Assembly: GCF_009763245.1 (NCBI RefSeq) | Contig: NZ_WKJZ01000001.1 | Coordinates: 2,434,941-2,498,940 of the forward strand | DNA from: Pseudomonas xionganensis | GTDB lineage: Bacteria; Pseudomonadota; Gammaproteobacteria; Pseudomonadales; Pseudomonadaceae | Reading direction: 5' to 3' | Length of the DNA stretch: 64,000 bases | Shown: piece by piece, positions 19,215-28,988 of the stretch | Layout of the letters: each line of letters starts with the position of its first letter | Numbering within the stretch: position 1 is the stretch's first letter | The notes under the pieces: generated by a model | The model's database searches: none | The model's input: the letters and a program-made list of their open reading frames with translations, nothing else | What the model was told of the DNA's origin: nothing | Translations under genes and position numbers: made by a program

Positions 19215-21494
19215 TTACAGGTTCTGATAGCGATTCATATCCAATATGCCCGCCTCCAGCGGCTCGGTCTCACGGATATGAGTCGCCAGATCGTGGAAAT
19301 AGAACCAGAAGTCGGGATGGCTGCGCCTGATGCCCCAGCGCTCGACCACTTTTTCAAATGCGGCGGCATCCCTGGCCTGCTCCAGTGCTGCGACAAACTC
19401 CGGCACAGCCTCCCCCTCCAGGTTGAAAATAAAGTTGGGGTAGCTGCTCAGTACTCCGGGATAGACCGTCAGGGTATCCAGCCCTGGCTGGTAGCGCAGC
19501 GCCTCGCCATACATAAAGGCCACGTTGCTGTGGGCCCGGTTGCGCAGCAGGCTGTAGACCTCGCGCTGACCGTTGGCCAGTTCGATACGCAGCAGGGTCG
19601 CCTCGGGCAATTGCTCGATCACCCTGAGCGCAGCGGCCGGCTTGGCTGCCAGGCGGCTCAGCGATTGTTCGGCGCGCTGCAGATCGGGATCAATACCCTG
19701 GCGATGGCAATGGGCACCGCTGCAGCGATTGATCGGATCCGGCCGGACATTGAGGCTGCCATAGCGCTCCTGCAGCCTGTGCAGGAAATCCTGTTTGGGA
19801 TCGCTGCCCTGCAGACGCAGGGCCGTGGGGGTGTTGTGGTCGATGCTTTCATAATCCAGCCACAGCTTCAGCTTGCCGCTGTGCTGATACCAGTCACTGA
19901 GATAGGCCTTGCGACTGTCCGCCGGCATCAGACGCAGGAAGTTGACCTCGGCGCCATTGCGGATCAAATCGAAATACAGCCGCGTCTGCGCCTGGTGGGA
20001 AACATTGCCGAACACATCGAAGTTCACCACCAACTGGTAGTAGGTGCGCTCCAGCAGTGGATAGTCCATCCACCACAGGGTCTGCGGCATTTCACCGATC
20101 AGGCCTTTGCGCACCGAAGCGCTGTCATGTTGGCGAAAGATACTCAACAGGGCATTGTCGTTGCCCGCCCAGATATGCGACCAGCTGGGCGCTGGCGCCT
20201 CGGCGTAACGCTGCTTGCGTAGCGCCTCATACAGGTTGCGCTTGTTGCGGTAGTTGCGCCACAGCAGGGGCAGATCAATGATCTCGTCGATCTGCCCGGG
20301 CATGGCCAGCAGCGGCGTGGCCTGCTGACGATAATCGGCATCCTTGATATAGAGGTCCTGCTCCGGGGACTGGAAAATCACCCAAAAATTATCGCGAATC
20401 ACGTCGGTGGCGATCTGCCCGCGACATACCGGGCCACGGATAAAGGTGCGCACGAAGTATTCGGCGTTATCCAGCATAAATTGATAACGCGCCTGGGCTG
20501 GAATCGCCGCAAAGGTCTCGAAGGGATTGGCCCGCCGTTGCAGGCCATAGCCCGGCAGCGCGTCTACCTGCCAGTCGCCGCTGAAGAACAGCTCACGTAC
20601 CCGTGCCAGCTTCTTTTCACTGAGCCCATAGGTGATATGGGTCTTGTGTACGATCACCCCCTGCACGGGGCGCAGGCGGTAGTAGAACTGGCTGCCCGGA
20701 TCGTCATTGGGCCGGCGCGTGGCGATGATGTCCAGCGGTTGACCGCTAGGCGTGCGTGAGCGCACCAGCTGGAAGAAGTGCCCGGATTCCCCCTCATCAA
20801 AATGCAGGTGGGCGAGAAACAGATGCTCATACAGCCAGCGCGCCACCAGTGCCTCACGGGCGCCAGGCGCATTGAGCAGCGCCTCCCAGGCGGCTATCTG
20901 CTTGCGTTCAGCGATACTGGGCACCCGCATGTGCTGATCCAGCGGCGCCCCCTGAGCCAGCCAGCGCTGCAGGGTGTCGTAGTCAGCGGCACTGAGCCCG
21001 GTGACCGCAAAGGGCATCCCGGCCATGGGATTGTTGCGGGCGTAGTCATCGAACTCTTCCGGCAGCGGACACTGGTTATCGCGCTTGATGCTGATATCCA
21101 GCTCGTCAGGCAGCTTGGCATTGGTGGTTAGCGGCGCTTGATGCCCCAGTTTCAGCATGCGCGCCAGCAGCGCTGCCTGGCTGCCCTGCCCGTCCAGTAC
21201 CGAGAAAAAGTCCTTGCGCCGCCAGGCCTCTGAAGCATGGGCATCGAGGAACAGCCGGGTGGTAGCCTGAGCCTGGGTACGAATACCGTCATACACCGGC
21301 AGTTTGTGAGCGCCCCGCCCAACCCCCTCGGCGCTGCCCAGGTTGAGCTGGCAGGGGGCGTCATAACAGGCATGGCAGGCCACGCAGTTCTTGCTGAAGA
21401 TCGGCTGGATGTCGCGGCTGTATGACAAAGGCTCAGCCAGCAGCACCGGGCTGATGAGCCACAGGCACAGGCTGAGAAGAAGGCGGCTATCCAT
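19215..21494 (-). CDS. cti: Fatty acid cis/trans isomerase
   Basis: Cti converts cis-unsaturated acyl chains of membrane phospholipids to trans, rapidly stiffening the membrane under solvent or heat stress. The 759-residue product has a signal peptide (LLLSLCLWLISPVLLA) followed by a cytochrome c-type heme site, CVACH (C37, C40, H41), as known for periplasmic Cti. The body is typical of the family, which is about 760 residues. MDSRLLLS is preferred because AGGGA precedes it and a signal peptide follows directly; an upstream ATG would bury the signal sequence. It diverges from metH across a 166-bp gap. Expression is usually constitutive, with activity controlled by substrate access. Confidence 0.93.
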   Translation of the reverse strand: MDSRLLLSLCLWLISPVLLAEPLSYSRDIQPIFSKNCVACHACYDAPCQLNLGSAEGVGRGAHKLPVYDGIRTQAQATTRLFLDAHASEAWRRKDFFSVLDGQGSQAALLARMLKLGHQAPLTTNAKLPDELDISIKRDNQCPLPEEFDDYARNNPMAGMPFAVTGLSAADYDTLQRWLAQGAPLDQHMRVPSIAERKQIAAWEALLNAPGAREALVARWLYEHLFLAHLHFDEGESGHFFQLVRSRTPSGQPLDIIATRRPNDDPGSQFYYRLRPVQGVIVHKTHITYGLSEKKLARVRELFFSGDWQVDALPGYGLQRRANPFETFAAIPAQARYQFMLDNAEYFVRTFIRGPVCRGQIATDVIRDNFWVIFQSPEQDLYIKDADYRQQATPLLAMPGQIDEIIDLPLLWRNYRNKRNLYEALRKQRYAEAPAPSWSHIWAGNDNALLSIFRQHDSASVRKGLIGEMPQTLWWMDYPLLERTYYQLVVNFDVFGNVSHQAQTRLYFDLIRNGAEVNFLRLMPADSRKAYLSDWYQHSGKLKLWLDYESIDHNTPTALRLQGSDPKQDFLHRLQERYGSLNVRPDPINRCSGAHCHRQGIDPDLQRAEQSLSRLAAKPAAALRVIEQLPEATLLRIELANGQREVYSLLRNRAHSNVAFMYGEALRYQPGLDTLTVYPGVLSSYPNFIFNLEGEAVPEFVAALEQARDAAAFEKVVERWGIRRSHPDFWFYFHDLATHIRETEPLEAGILDMNRYQNL

Positions 21495-21660
21495 GGTCGA
21501 TCCCTGATTCGTCTGAATCCCGGATTCTAGCGGGCCTGCAGACCGATAAGCGAATCGATCAACATGAGCTGAATTCATGCAAATAGCCATGGCACTGCAA
21601 AAGCGTGCAGCTTTGCTATCATCGCCGCTCTTTTTTCACCCGTGCCAGGTAGTTCTCTCC

Positions 21661-24600
21661 ATGTCTCTGTCCGATCGCAATGCCCGCCTCCAAGCCCTGC
21701 AGAAGGCCCTCTCCGAGCGCATCCTGATCCTCGATGGCGGCATGGGCACCATGATCCAGAGCTACAAGCTGGAAGAAGCCGACTACCGCGGCGCGCGCTT
21801 CGCTGACTGGCCGCAGGATGTCAAAGGCAATAACGACCTGCTGATCCTGAGCCGCCCGGATGTGATCGGCGCCATCGAGAAGGCTTACCTGGATGCCGGC
21901 GCGGACATTCTGGAAACCAATACCTTCAACGCCACCCAGGTGTCCCAGGCCGACTACGGCATGGAAAGCCTGGTGTATGAGCTGAACGTCGAAGGCGCGC
22001 GCCTGGCCCGCCAAGTGGCCGACGCCAAGACCCTGGAAACCCCGGATCGCCCGCGCTTTGTCGCAGGCGTCCTAGGCCCGACCAGCCGCACTTGCTCCAT
22101 TTCCCCGGATGTGAACAACCCCGGCTACCGCAACGTCACCTTCGACGAACTGGTGGAAAACTATGTGGAAGCCACCCGCGGCCTGATCGAAGGCGGCGCG
22201 GACATGATTCTGATCGAAACAATCTTCGACACCCTGAACGCCAAGGCGGCAATCTTTGCCGTGCAGGAAGTCTTCGAGCAGCAAGGCTTCGAACTGCCGA
22301 TCATGATCTCCGGCACCATCACCGACGCCTCCGGCCGCACCCTGTCGGGGCAGACCACCGAAGCTTTCTGGAACTCGGTGCGTCACGCCACCCCCATCTC
22401 CGTAGGGCTGAACTGCGCCCTAGGGGCCAAGGACCTGCGCCCCTACCTGGAAGAGCTGGCGGCCAAGGCGGACACCTTTGTCTCCGCCCACCCCAACGCC
22501 GGCCTGCCCAATGCCTTTGGTGAGTACGACGAAAGCCCGGCGGAAATGGCCGCGGTGGTGGAAGAGTTCGCCGCCTCGGGCTTCTTGAACATCGTCGGCG
22601 GCTGCTGCGGCACCACGCCGGCGCATATCCAGGCGATTGCCGAAGCGGTGAGCAAATACCCGCCACGGGTGATCCCGGATATTCCCAAGGCCTGCCGCTT
22701 GTCTGGTCTTGAGCCCTTTACCATCGATCGCAACTCGCTGTTCGTCAACGTTGGCGAACGCACCAATATCACCGGTTCGGCCAAGTTCGCCCGGCTGATC
22801 CGCGAGGAGAACTACACCGAGGCCCTGGAAGTGGCCCTGCAGCAGGTGGAAGCCGGCGCCCAGGTGATCGACATCAACATGGACGAGGGCATGCTCGATT
22901 CCCAGGCGGCCATGGTCACCTTCCTCAACCTGATTGCCGGCGAGCCGGATATCTCCCGCGTGCCGATCATGATCGACTCCTCCAAGTGGGAAGTGATCGA
23001 GGCAGGTCTCAAGTGCATCCAGGGCAAGGGCATCGTCAACTCCATCTCCATGAAGGAAGGCGTCGAGCAGTTCAAGCACCACGCGCGCCTGTGCAAGCGC
23101 TACGGCGCCGCCGTGGTGGTGATGGCCTTCGACGAAGCCGGCCAGGCCGATACCGCCGCGCGCAAGAAGGAAATCTGTAAGCGCAGCTACGACATTCTGG
23201 TCAACGAGGTGGGCTTCCCGCCGGAAGACATCATCTTCGACCCGAATATCTTTGCCGTGGCCACCGGCATTGAGGAGCACAATAACTACGCGGTCGACTT
23301 TATCGAAGCCTGCGCCTATATCCGTGATGAGCTGCCCTTTGCCTTGAGCTCAGGTGGCGTGTCCAACGTGTCGTTCTCCTTCCGTGGCAACAACCCGGTG
23401 CGCGAGGCCATCCACTCGGTATTCCTCTACTACGCGATCCAGAACGGCCTGACCATGGGCATCGTCAACGCCGGTCAGCTGGAGATCTACGACGAGATCC
23501 CAGCGGAGCTGCGCGACGCCGTGGAAGATGTGGTGCTCAACCGCAATGCCGGCGCCACCGAAGCGCTGCTGGCGATTGCCGACAACTACAAGGGCGACGG
23601 CAGCGTCAAGGAAGCCGAAACCGAGGAATGGCGCAGCTGGGGTGTGGTCGAGCGCCTCAAGCATGCCCTGGTCAAGGGCATCACCAGCCATATCGTCGAA
23701 GACACCGAGGAGTGCCGCCAGCAGTGTGCACGGCCCATCGAGGTGATCGAAGGGCCGCTGATGGCCGGGATGAACGTGGTCGGTGATCTGTTCGGCGCCG
23801 GCAAGATGTTCCTGCCCCAGGTGGTCAAGTCCGCCCGGGTGATGAAACAGGCCGTGGCCCACCTGATTCCCTTTATCGAAGCCGAGAAAGGCGACAAGCC
23901 GGAAGCCAAGGGCAAGATCCTGATGGCCACGGTCAAGGGCGATGTGCACGATATCGGCAAGAATATCGTCGGCGTCGTTCTAGGGTGCAATGGCTACGAT
24001 ATCGTCGATCTGGGCGTGATGGTGCCGGCGGAGAAGATCCTGCAGGTGGCCAAGGACGAGAAGTGCGACATCATCGGCCTGTCCGGCCTGATCACTCCGT
24101 CGCTGGACGAGATGGTGCATGTCGCCCGCGAAATGCAGCGCCAGGGCTTTACCCTGCCCCTGATGATCGGCGGCGCCACCACCTCCAAAGCCCACACGGC
24201 GGTGAAGATCGAACCCAAGTACCAGAACGATGCGGTGGTTTATGTCACCGACGCCTCCCGCGCCGTGGGCGTGGCCACCCAGCTGCTGTCGAAAGAGCTG
24301 AAAGCCGACTTTGTCGAACGCACCCGTCTGGAATACATCGACGTGCGCGAGCGCACCGCCAACCGCAGCGCCCGCACCGAGCGCCTGAGCTATGCCGCAG
24401 CGGTAGCCAACAAGCCGCAGTTCGACTGGACGGCTTACCAACCCAGCGTGCCAAGCTTTACCGGGGTCAAGGTGCTGGAAGATATCGACCTGGCGACCCT
24501 GGCCGAGTACATCGACTGGACGCCCTTCTTTATCTCCTGGGACCTGGCCGGCAAGTTCCCACGCATCCTTACCGATGAAGTGGTGGGCGAAGCCGCAACC

Positions 24601-25377
24601 GCGCTGTATGCCGACGCCCAGGCCATGCTGAAGAAACTGATCGACGAAAAACTGATCAGCGCCCGCGCCGTATTCGGCTTCTGGCCGGCCAACCAGGTGC
24701 AGGACGATGATCTGGAAGTCTATGGCGATAACGGTGAGAAGCTGGCCACCCTGCATCACCTGCGCCAGCAGACCATCAAGCCGGACGGCAAGCCCAACTA
24801 TTCCCTGGCCGATTTCGTCGCGCCAAAGGACAGCGGCGTCACCGACTACGTGGGTGGCTTTATCACCACCGCCGGCATCGGCGCCGAGGAAGTGGCCAAG
24901 GCCTACCAGGATGCCGGCGACGACTACAACTCGATCATGGTCAAGGCCCTGGCCGATCGCCTGGCCGAAGCCTGTGCCGAGTGGCTGCACGAGCAGGTGC
25001 GCAAAAACTACTGGGGCTACGCCGCCGACGAGCAGCTTTCCAACGAGGAGCTGATCAAGGAAGCCTACAAGGGCATCCGCCCGGCCCCCGGCTACCCGGC
25101 CTGCCCGGATCACACCGAGAAAGCCACCCTGTTCAAGCTGCTCGATCCTGCGGCCGAGTTCAACAAGGCCGGCAAGAGCGGCGTGTTCCTCACCGAGCAC
25201 TACGCCATGTTCCCCGCCGCCGCCGTCTCCGGCTGGTACTTCGCCCACCCCCAGGCGCAGTATTTTGCCGTGGGCAAGATCGACAAGGATCAGGTGGAAA
25301 GCTATACGGCGCGCAAGGGCCAGGATCTGAATCAGTCGGAACGCTGGTTGATGCCGAACCTTGGCTATGACAGCTAA
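21661..25377 (+). CDS. metH: Cobalamin-dependent methionine synthase
   Basis: MetH transfers a methyl group from 5-methyltetrahydrofolate to homocysteine via cobalamin. All four modules are present in the 1238 residues. The homocysteine domain has zinc ligands in GLNCALGA and GGCCGTTP (C315, C316). The folate domain follows ([11 protein letters not shown]). The B12 domain carries the cobalt-ligand motif DVHDIGKN (from residue 761), and the C-terminal S-adenosylmethionine reactivation domain ends MPNLGYDS. I see no cobalamin riboswitch in the short upstream region. It ends before a palindromic repeat and a terminator shared with the convergent DUF1883 gene. Confidence 0.97.
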   Translation: MSLSDRNARLQALQKALSERILILDGGMGTMIQSYKLEEADYRGARFADWPQDVKGNNDLLILSRPDVIGAIEKAYLDAGADILETNTFNATQVSQADYGMESLVYELNVEGARLARQVADAKTLETPDRPRFVAGVLGPTSRTCSISPDVNNPGYRNVTFDELVENYVEATRGLIEGGADMILIETIFDTLNAKAAIFAVQEVFEQQGFELPIMISGTITDASGRTLSGQTTEAFWNSVRHATPISVGLNCALGAKDLRPYLEELAAKADTFVSAHPNAGLPNAFGEYDESPAEMAAVVEEFAASGFLNIVGGCCGTTPAHIQAIAEAVSKYPPRVIPDIPKACRLSGLEPFTIDRNSLFVNVGERTNITGSAKFARLIREENYTEALEVALQQVEAGAQVIDINMDEGMLDSQAAMVTFLNLIAGEPDISRVPIMIDSSKWEVIEAGLKCIQGKGIVNSISMKEGVEQFKHHARLCKRYGAAVVVMAFDEAGQADTAARKKEICKRSYDILVNEVGFPPEDIIFDPNIFAVATGIEEHNNYAVDFIEACAYIRDELPFALSSGGVSNVSFSFRGNNPVREAIHSVFLYYAIQNGLTMGIVNAGQLEIYDEIPAELRDAVEDVVLNRNAGATEALLAIADNYKGDGSVKEAETEEWRSWGVVERLKHALVKGITSHIVEDTEECRQQCARPIEVIEGPLMAGMNVVGDLFGAGKMFLPQVVKSARVMKQAVAHLIPFIEAEKGDKPEAKGKILMATVKGDVHDIGKNIVGVVLGCNGYDIVDLGVMVPAEKILQVAKDEKCDIIGLSGLITPSLDEMVHVAREMQRQGFTLPLMIGGATTSKAHTAVKIEPKYQNDAVVYVTDASRAVGVATQLLSKELKADFVERTRLEYIDVRERTANRSARTERLSYAAAVANKPQFDWTAYQPSVPSFTGVKVLEDIDLATLAEYIDWTPFFISWDLAGKFPRILTDEVVGEAATALYADAQAMLKKLIDEKLISARAVFGFWPANQVQDDDLEVYGDNGEKLATLHHLRQQTIKPDGKPNYSLADFVAPKDSGVTDYVGGFITTAGIGAEEVAKAYQDAGDDYNSIMVKALADRLAEACAEWLHEQVRKNYWGYAADEQLSNEELIKEAYKGIRPAPGYPACPDHTEKATLFKLLDPAAEFNKAGKSGVFLTEHYAMFPAAAVSGWYFAHPQAQYFAVGKIDKDQVESYTARKGQDLNQSERWLMPNLGYDS

Positions 25378-25383
25378 GGCCTC

Positions 25384-25411
25384 GGTGGAAAACGCTTCGC
25401 GGTTTTCCACC
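25384..25411. repeat. Palindromic intergenic repeat after metH
   Basis: Perfect 10-bp arms (25384-25393, GGTGGAAAAC, and 25402-25411) are separated by an 8-base loop GCTTCGCG, just past the metH stop. From memory, closely similar GGTGGAAAAC...GTTTTCCACC elements recur between genes in Pseudomonas genomes, so this is probably a REP-like element. Confidence 0.6.
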
Positions 25412-25436
25412 CTACGGGGCTGATCAGCCACTTATA

Positions 25437-25464
25437 AAGAGGCCCGCTAAATAGCGGGCCTCTT
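25437..25464. terminator. Bidirectional terminator between metH and the DUF1883 gene
   Basis: A perfect 12-bp stem (25437-25448 with 25453-25464) with an AAAT loop sits between convergent genes. T-rich tracts follow on both strands, though the plus-strand tract is weak. Confidence 0.75.
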
Positions 25465-25480
25465 GGTTTACAGCCGTTGC

Positions 25481-25783
25481 TTAACTAAAGCTGGAACTGG
25501 AGCGGCGGATAATCTTGATCGTGTGTTTCAGGGTCGGCTTGCGCGTCACGCTGATGGGGCGACGGGTCACGGTGTCGATGGTGATGTTCCAGAAGCCGCT
25601 GCTGGGCACGGTGATCTTGGCCGGGAACTTGTCGAATGCACCACCATGGTAGGTATGCCGGCCGCCATTCTTGAAGCTGCGAAAGTTCGCATCGTTCATC
25701 AGGCGAATGTTGCAGGTCTGCGAACACTCGATCACAACGATATCGTCTTCGTTCAGGTGTTCACGTTGGTGGATATATTTCAT
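25481..25783 (-). CDS. DUF1883 domain protein
   Basis: A 100-residue cytoplasmic protein starting MKYIHQREHLNEDDIVVIECS. It matches the pattern of DUF1883 proteins: a small beta-rich domain with NIRLMNDANF and GGRHTYHGGAFDKFPAKI, and a basic C-terminal tail (TLKHTIKIIRRSSSSFS). The ATG has GGAG 6 bases upstream. The family has no assigned biochemical role that I know of; in some proteins the domain is joined to signalling domains. It is a single gene, convergent with metH. Confidence 0.85.
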   Translation of the reverse strand: MKYIHQREHLNEDDIVVIECSQTCNIRLMNDANFRSFKNGGRHTYHGGAFDKFPAKITVPSSGFWNITIDTVTRRPISVTRKPTLKHTIKIIRRSSSSFS

Positions 25784-25916
25784 GTAACGCTCCGCACAGC
25801 CAGGTCAGGCAAATCAGGCCGCTAGTATGCGGCGCCAGCTCCCTGGGCAACAAGAACTGAAACCTCGGGCAGGTTATATGCTTGCAGCCATCGCCCCTCT
25901 CCACAGGATGATTGAG

Positions 25917-26498
25917 ATGAGCAAGGCTGCCTGGTTAGCGCGTGGATTGACTGCGGCTCTGGCTGTGCTGCAAACCGGCACGGCCGGCGCCGAAACCCTG
26001 TCCCGCCTGGATGAGAACGGCTGCCCGCTCAGCCTTGAGGCCGCCAACCCGGCCAGTCTGCAAGTGCGCACGACTGAGGCCTGTACGGTTTCAGCCAGTC
26101 GCCTGCAGGCGCTGCTGGATCAGGGGCTGACCCATGCCGCCGGACGGGCAGACATACAGCCACGCTCGCTATTTCTCGGACGCCTGCTGCATTACCCCTG
26201 GCTGGTCAGTGCCCTGCTCGATGCAGCCGCCCGCTCGGCGCAGTGGGACGCCACCCTGGGCTCCGCCAGAAATGGCCAGGACAACCAGCTGGTCGCGCAA
26301 CTGTTGAGCCAGAGCGAAGCCCTGCAGACGCTGCACAGCAGCCTGGAACAGGCGGGCTACCGCTTGCTCAGTGTATCGGTGGAAAAAGTGCTGGTGGCTG
26401 AGCAGGCCGACCTGCCGCAGCCATTGCCCGCTGGCGCCCAGGGCAAGCTGCCCTTCGATGCCCAGCTCTGGCTGGTGATTGCGCCCTCGACACCCTAA
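25917..26498 (+). CDS. Hypothetical periplasmic protein with signal peptide
   Basis: A 193-residue product with a clear signal peptide (MSKAAWLARGLTAALAVLQ, cleavage near AGAET). The mature part has two cysteines (DENGCPLS and TEACTV) about 24 residues apart that could form a disulfide, and a helical, alanine- and leucine-rich middle. The start at 25917 places AGGA about 10 bases upstream; an ATG at 25908 is also possible. It lies 50 bp before the radical SAM gene and may be co-transcribed with it. I do not recognise the family. Confidence 0.7.
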   Translation: MSKAAWLARGLTAALAVLQTGTAGAETLSRLDENGCPLSLEAANPASLQVRTTEACTVSASRLQALLDQGLTHAAGRADIQPRSLFLGRLLHYPWLVSALLDAAARSAQWDATLGSARNGQDNQLVAQLLSQSEALQTLHSSLEQAGYRLLSVSVEKVLVAEQADLPQPLPAGAQGKLPFDAQLWLVIAPSTP

Positions 26499-26548
26499 AG
26501 CGTTTGACCCTACGCCCGGAACGCGGCCGGTGGTAGCATGCGCGCCCC

Positions 26549-27586
26549 ATGCAGATCGAAGATTTCCACCAACGCCTTGCCGACCTCGGCGCCAAACCCA
26601 TGCATATCGGGCGGATCAGCCGTGCCTGGCTGCAAGGCAAGCCGCTGGATACCGGCACGCGCAACCAGAAGACCGAGAACTTTCTGCCCATGGCCGTGCG
26701 CGATGCCCTGCCCCAACTGAGCAGCGAACTGCACGGGCTGGCCCGCCTGGCCTCCGAACACCCTGCGGCAGATGGCTCGGCACGGCTGCTGGTGGAACTG
26801 GCCGACAAGCAGATGGTGGAAAGCGTGCTGCTGCCCAGAGGCGGCCTGTGCGTGTCCAGCCAGGTCGGTTGCGCGGTGGGCTGCGTGTTCTGCATGACCG
26901 GCAAGAGCGGCCTGCTGCGCCAGCTGTCAACCGCCGAGATCGTCGCGCAGGTGGCCCTGGCCCGGCGTTTTCGCCCGGTGAAGAAAGTGGTCTTTATGGG
27001 CATGGGCGAACCGGCGCATAACCTCGACAACGTACTCGAAGCGATCAACCTGCTCGGTACTGACGGCGGTATCGGCCAGCGCAATCTGGTGTTCTCCACC
27101 GTAGGCGACCCGCGGGTGTTCGAGCGCCTGCCAGAGCAGCGCATCAAACCGGCCCTGGCCCTGTCGCTGCACACCACCGATGCCGAGCTGCGCCAGCAGT
27201 TGCTCCCTCGCGCCCCGCGCATCGACCCCGAGGAGCTGGTGGAACTGGGCGAGCGCTATGCCCGGCAGATCGACTACCCGATCCAGTATCAGTGGACGCT
27301 GCTCAGGGGCATCAACGACAGCCAGGCCGAAATGGACGGCATCCTGCGCCTGCTCAAGGGCAAATACGCGATCATGAACCTGATCCCCTACAACAGCCTG
27401 GAAGCCGATGAATTTCAGCGCCCCGATGGCGACCGCATCGTGCAGATCGTCCGTTACCTCCACAGCCGCGGCGTGCTGACCAAGGTGCGCAATTCCGCCG
27501 GCCAGGATATCGACGGCGGCTGCGGCCAGCTGCGCGCCCGCGCCGCCCAGCTACGCAGCAAGCGCAGTCAGGCGACCCCAGGCTAA
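26549..27586 (+). CDS. RlmN/Cfr-type radical SAM RNA methyltransferase paralogue
   Basis: A 345-residue radical SAM enzyme of the RlmN/Cfr class, which methylates adenosine carbon atoms in RNA. The 4Fe-4S ligands lie in CAVGCVFC (C108, C112, C115), followed by the SAM motif GMGEP. Both mechanistic cysteines of RlmN are present: C101 in GGLCVSSQ and C325 in DIDGGCGQL. The N-terminal RNA-binding region is shorter than in housekeeping RlmN (about 380 residues). Since rlmN normally lies near ndk/pilF in pseudomonads, this is likely a second family member. The target RNA is unknown: 23S rRNA A2503, a tRNA, or something else. Confidence 0.87.
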   Translation: MQIEDFHQRLADLGAKPMHIGRISRAWLQGKPLDTGTRNQKTENFLPMAVRDALPQLSSELHGLARLASEHPAADGSARLLVELADKQMVESVLLPRGGLCVSSQVGCAVGCVFCMTGKSGLLRQLSTAEIVAQVALARRFRPVKKVVFMGMGEPAHNLDNVLEAINLLGTDGGIGQRNLVFSTVGDPRVFERLPEQRIKPALALSLHTTDAELRQQLLPRAPRIDPEELVELGERYARQIDYPIQYQWTLLRGINDSQAEMDGILRLLKGKYAIMNLIPYNSLEADEFQRPDGDRIVQIVRYLHSRGVLTKVRNSAGQDIDGGCGQLRARAAQLRSKRSQATPG

Positions 27587-27595
27587 AGACCGGAC

Positions 27596-28099
27596 TCAGG
27601 GCGCTGGCGGAAACTGCACATAGACCCCAGCCGGTTCCTGATCCGGCGGCACATAAGCCGGCGCCGCGCCCCCAGCCTCGCCCAGGTGACGGATATAGCG
27701 ATAGATAGCCAGTAGATCGGCATCGGCCATATCGCGCAGATTGAACCAGGGCATGGGCGGTCGCCAGCTGTTGCGGGCATGGCTTAGCCACTGCTGCTCA
27801 TCGACCCGCTGCACCACCTGGCGCAGGTTACTGGCATAGGTGGTGCCCCAGGGGCCACGCCAGCCCAGAGCCGTACCGGTCAACCAAAGCTGTTCGTCAA
27901 CCTGTCCAGCCGCTTCCGGATAGCCCGGGGTGTGGCAGTCGTTACAGCCGCTGGTCATCACCAGGTAACGCCCGCGCTGAATCTCTGCGGACACCGGCTG
28001 TTCCTCGGCAATGGCACTGTCCAGACTGGCGGTAGCAACCAGGATCAACAGCAGCAGCCAGAGGCTGGCCCAGCGGTAAGTGCCGTCGTTAAGGGTCAT
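27596..28099 (-). CDS. Periplasmic monoheme cytochrome c
   Basis: A 167-residue exported c-type cytochrome. The N-terminus has a signal sequence (LWLLLLILVATASLDSAIA), and heme is bound at CNDCH (C52, C55, H56) in the motif TSGCNDCHTPG. Methionines in RPPMPWFNLRDM are candidates for the sixth ligand. The start MTLNDGTYRW is preceded by GGGGGA; earlier in-frame codons lack a signal peptide. It lies 16 bp downstream of the hot-dog gene on the same strand, so the two probably form an operon. The redox partner is unknown. Confidence 0.85.
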   Translation of the reverse strand: MTLNDGTYRWASLWLLLLILVATASLDSAIAEEQPVSAEIQRGRYLVMTSGCNDCHTPGYPEAAGQVDEQLWLTGTALGWRGPWGTTYASNLRQVVQRVDEQQWLSHARNSWRPPMPWFNLRDMADADLLAIYRYIRHLGEAGGAAPAYVPPDQEPAGVYVQFPPAP

Positions 28100-28115
28100 C
28101 GTGCATCCCCCCACC

Positions 28116-28553
28116 TCAGGCCTGGCTGACGTACATGGTGATATCGGCGCGAAACACCGGCTTGTCACCCACATAGGCCAGCACCGGCACACTCAACTCA
28201 CCGGTGGCATTCCAATCCACCGCGCTGCCATCGGCTACCGCACGAATGTCACCATCGGCCTTGGCCAGGTATTCCACGGTCATGCCCTTGGGAATCCAGC
28301 GATGGCCCTTGGCGATGGAGGCGTCGGTCATGGTACCGGCGGCCAGTTCGGCGGCATTGCACAGGGCAATCGCATGCACCGTACCTATATGGTTGAGCAC
28401 CTCGCGGCGCTTGGCGAAGGTCACTTCCGCATAGCCTTGGCGCAACTCGACAAAACTGGCCTGGATAGTGGCGAAATACGGCGCTAGCTGGGCGACACCG
28501 GCGCTGAACTGCTCGGCCCCCAGGGACTTGTACAACTGCAAGGTCTGGCTCAT
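28116..28553 (-). CDS. Hot-dog fold thioesterase-like protein (DUF4442 type)
   Basis: A 145-residue single hot-dog domain. The conserved central helix region VLNHIGTVHAIALCNAAELAAG is typical of DUF4442/PaaI-like proteins that hydrolyse or bind acyl-CoA thioesters. AGGAAG stands 6 bases before the ATG. It is the first gene of an apparent two-gene unit with the cytochrome c. The substrate is not deducible. Confidence 0.82.
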   Translation of the reverse strand: MSQTLQLYKSLGAEQFSAGVAQLAPYFATIQASFVELRQGYAEVTFAKRREVLNHIGTVHAIALCNAAELAAGTMTDASIAKGHRWIPKGMTVEYLAKADGDIRAVADGSAVDWNATGELSVPVLAYVGDKPVFRADITMYVSQA

Positions 28554-28766
28554 TGGCTCTTCCTGTAAACGTGGGCGGTAATAAAGCGCGCGCCGGGCCA
28601 GTATACGAACACTAGAATATATTTCTAGAATTATTTTCCAATAAGCCTGGTCCTCGTCAGAACCACTGGGCCAAGGTGCCATGGCTCAGCGCCTGCACAT
28701 TGGGCTAGGCTGCAGGAAAGCCTGGCGCGATCAGTCCGGCGCCATTCATCAATCGGCAGGTGAGCA

Positions 28767-28988
28767 ATGGACGAAGAACAGAATGACAAGCCGCTGACCC
28801 TCAAGGAAATGCTGCAGAGCGTCTTGGCCGCTGCATTGGGGGTACAGAGTGGCAAGAATCGCAGTCGCGACTTCAGCCGAGGCAAGCCCAGCCACTTTAT
28901 TATCCTGGGGGTGCTGTTTACCGGCGTATTTGTGCTGACCATCTATGGGGTGGTCAGGCTGGTGCTGCATGTAGCCGGCATCGGCTAA
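28767..28988 (+). CDS. DUF2970 small membrane protein
   Basis: A 73-residue protein with a soluble N-terminus (MDEEQNDKPLTLKEMLQSVL, then the conserved AAALGVQS) and one C-terminal transmembrane helix (FIILGVLFTGVFVLTIYGVV). This is the layout of DUF2970. AGGTGAG precedes the ATG. It overlaps the end of the convergent binding-protein gene by 4 bp. Function unknown. Confidence 0.85.
   Translation: MDEEQNDKPLTLKEMLQSVLAAALGVQSGKNRSRDFSRGKPSHFIILGVLFTGVFVLTIYGVVRLVLHVAGIG

Noticed and set aside
21495..21660. Cobalamin riboswitch upstream of metH
   Set aside because: Only 166 bp separate cti and metH, and I see no B12-box-like motif or leader fold.
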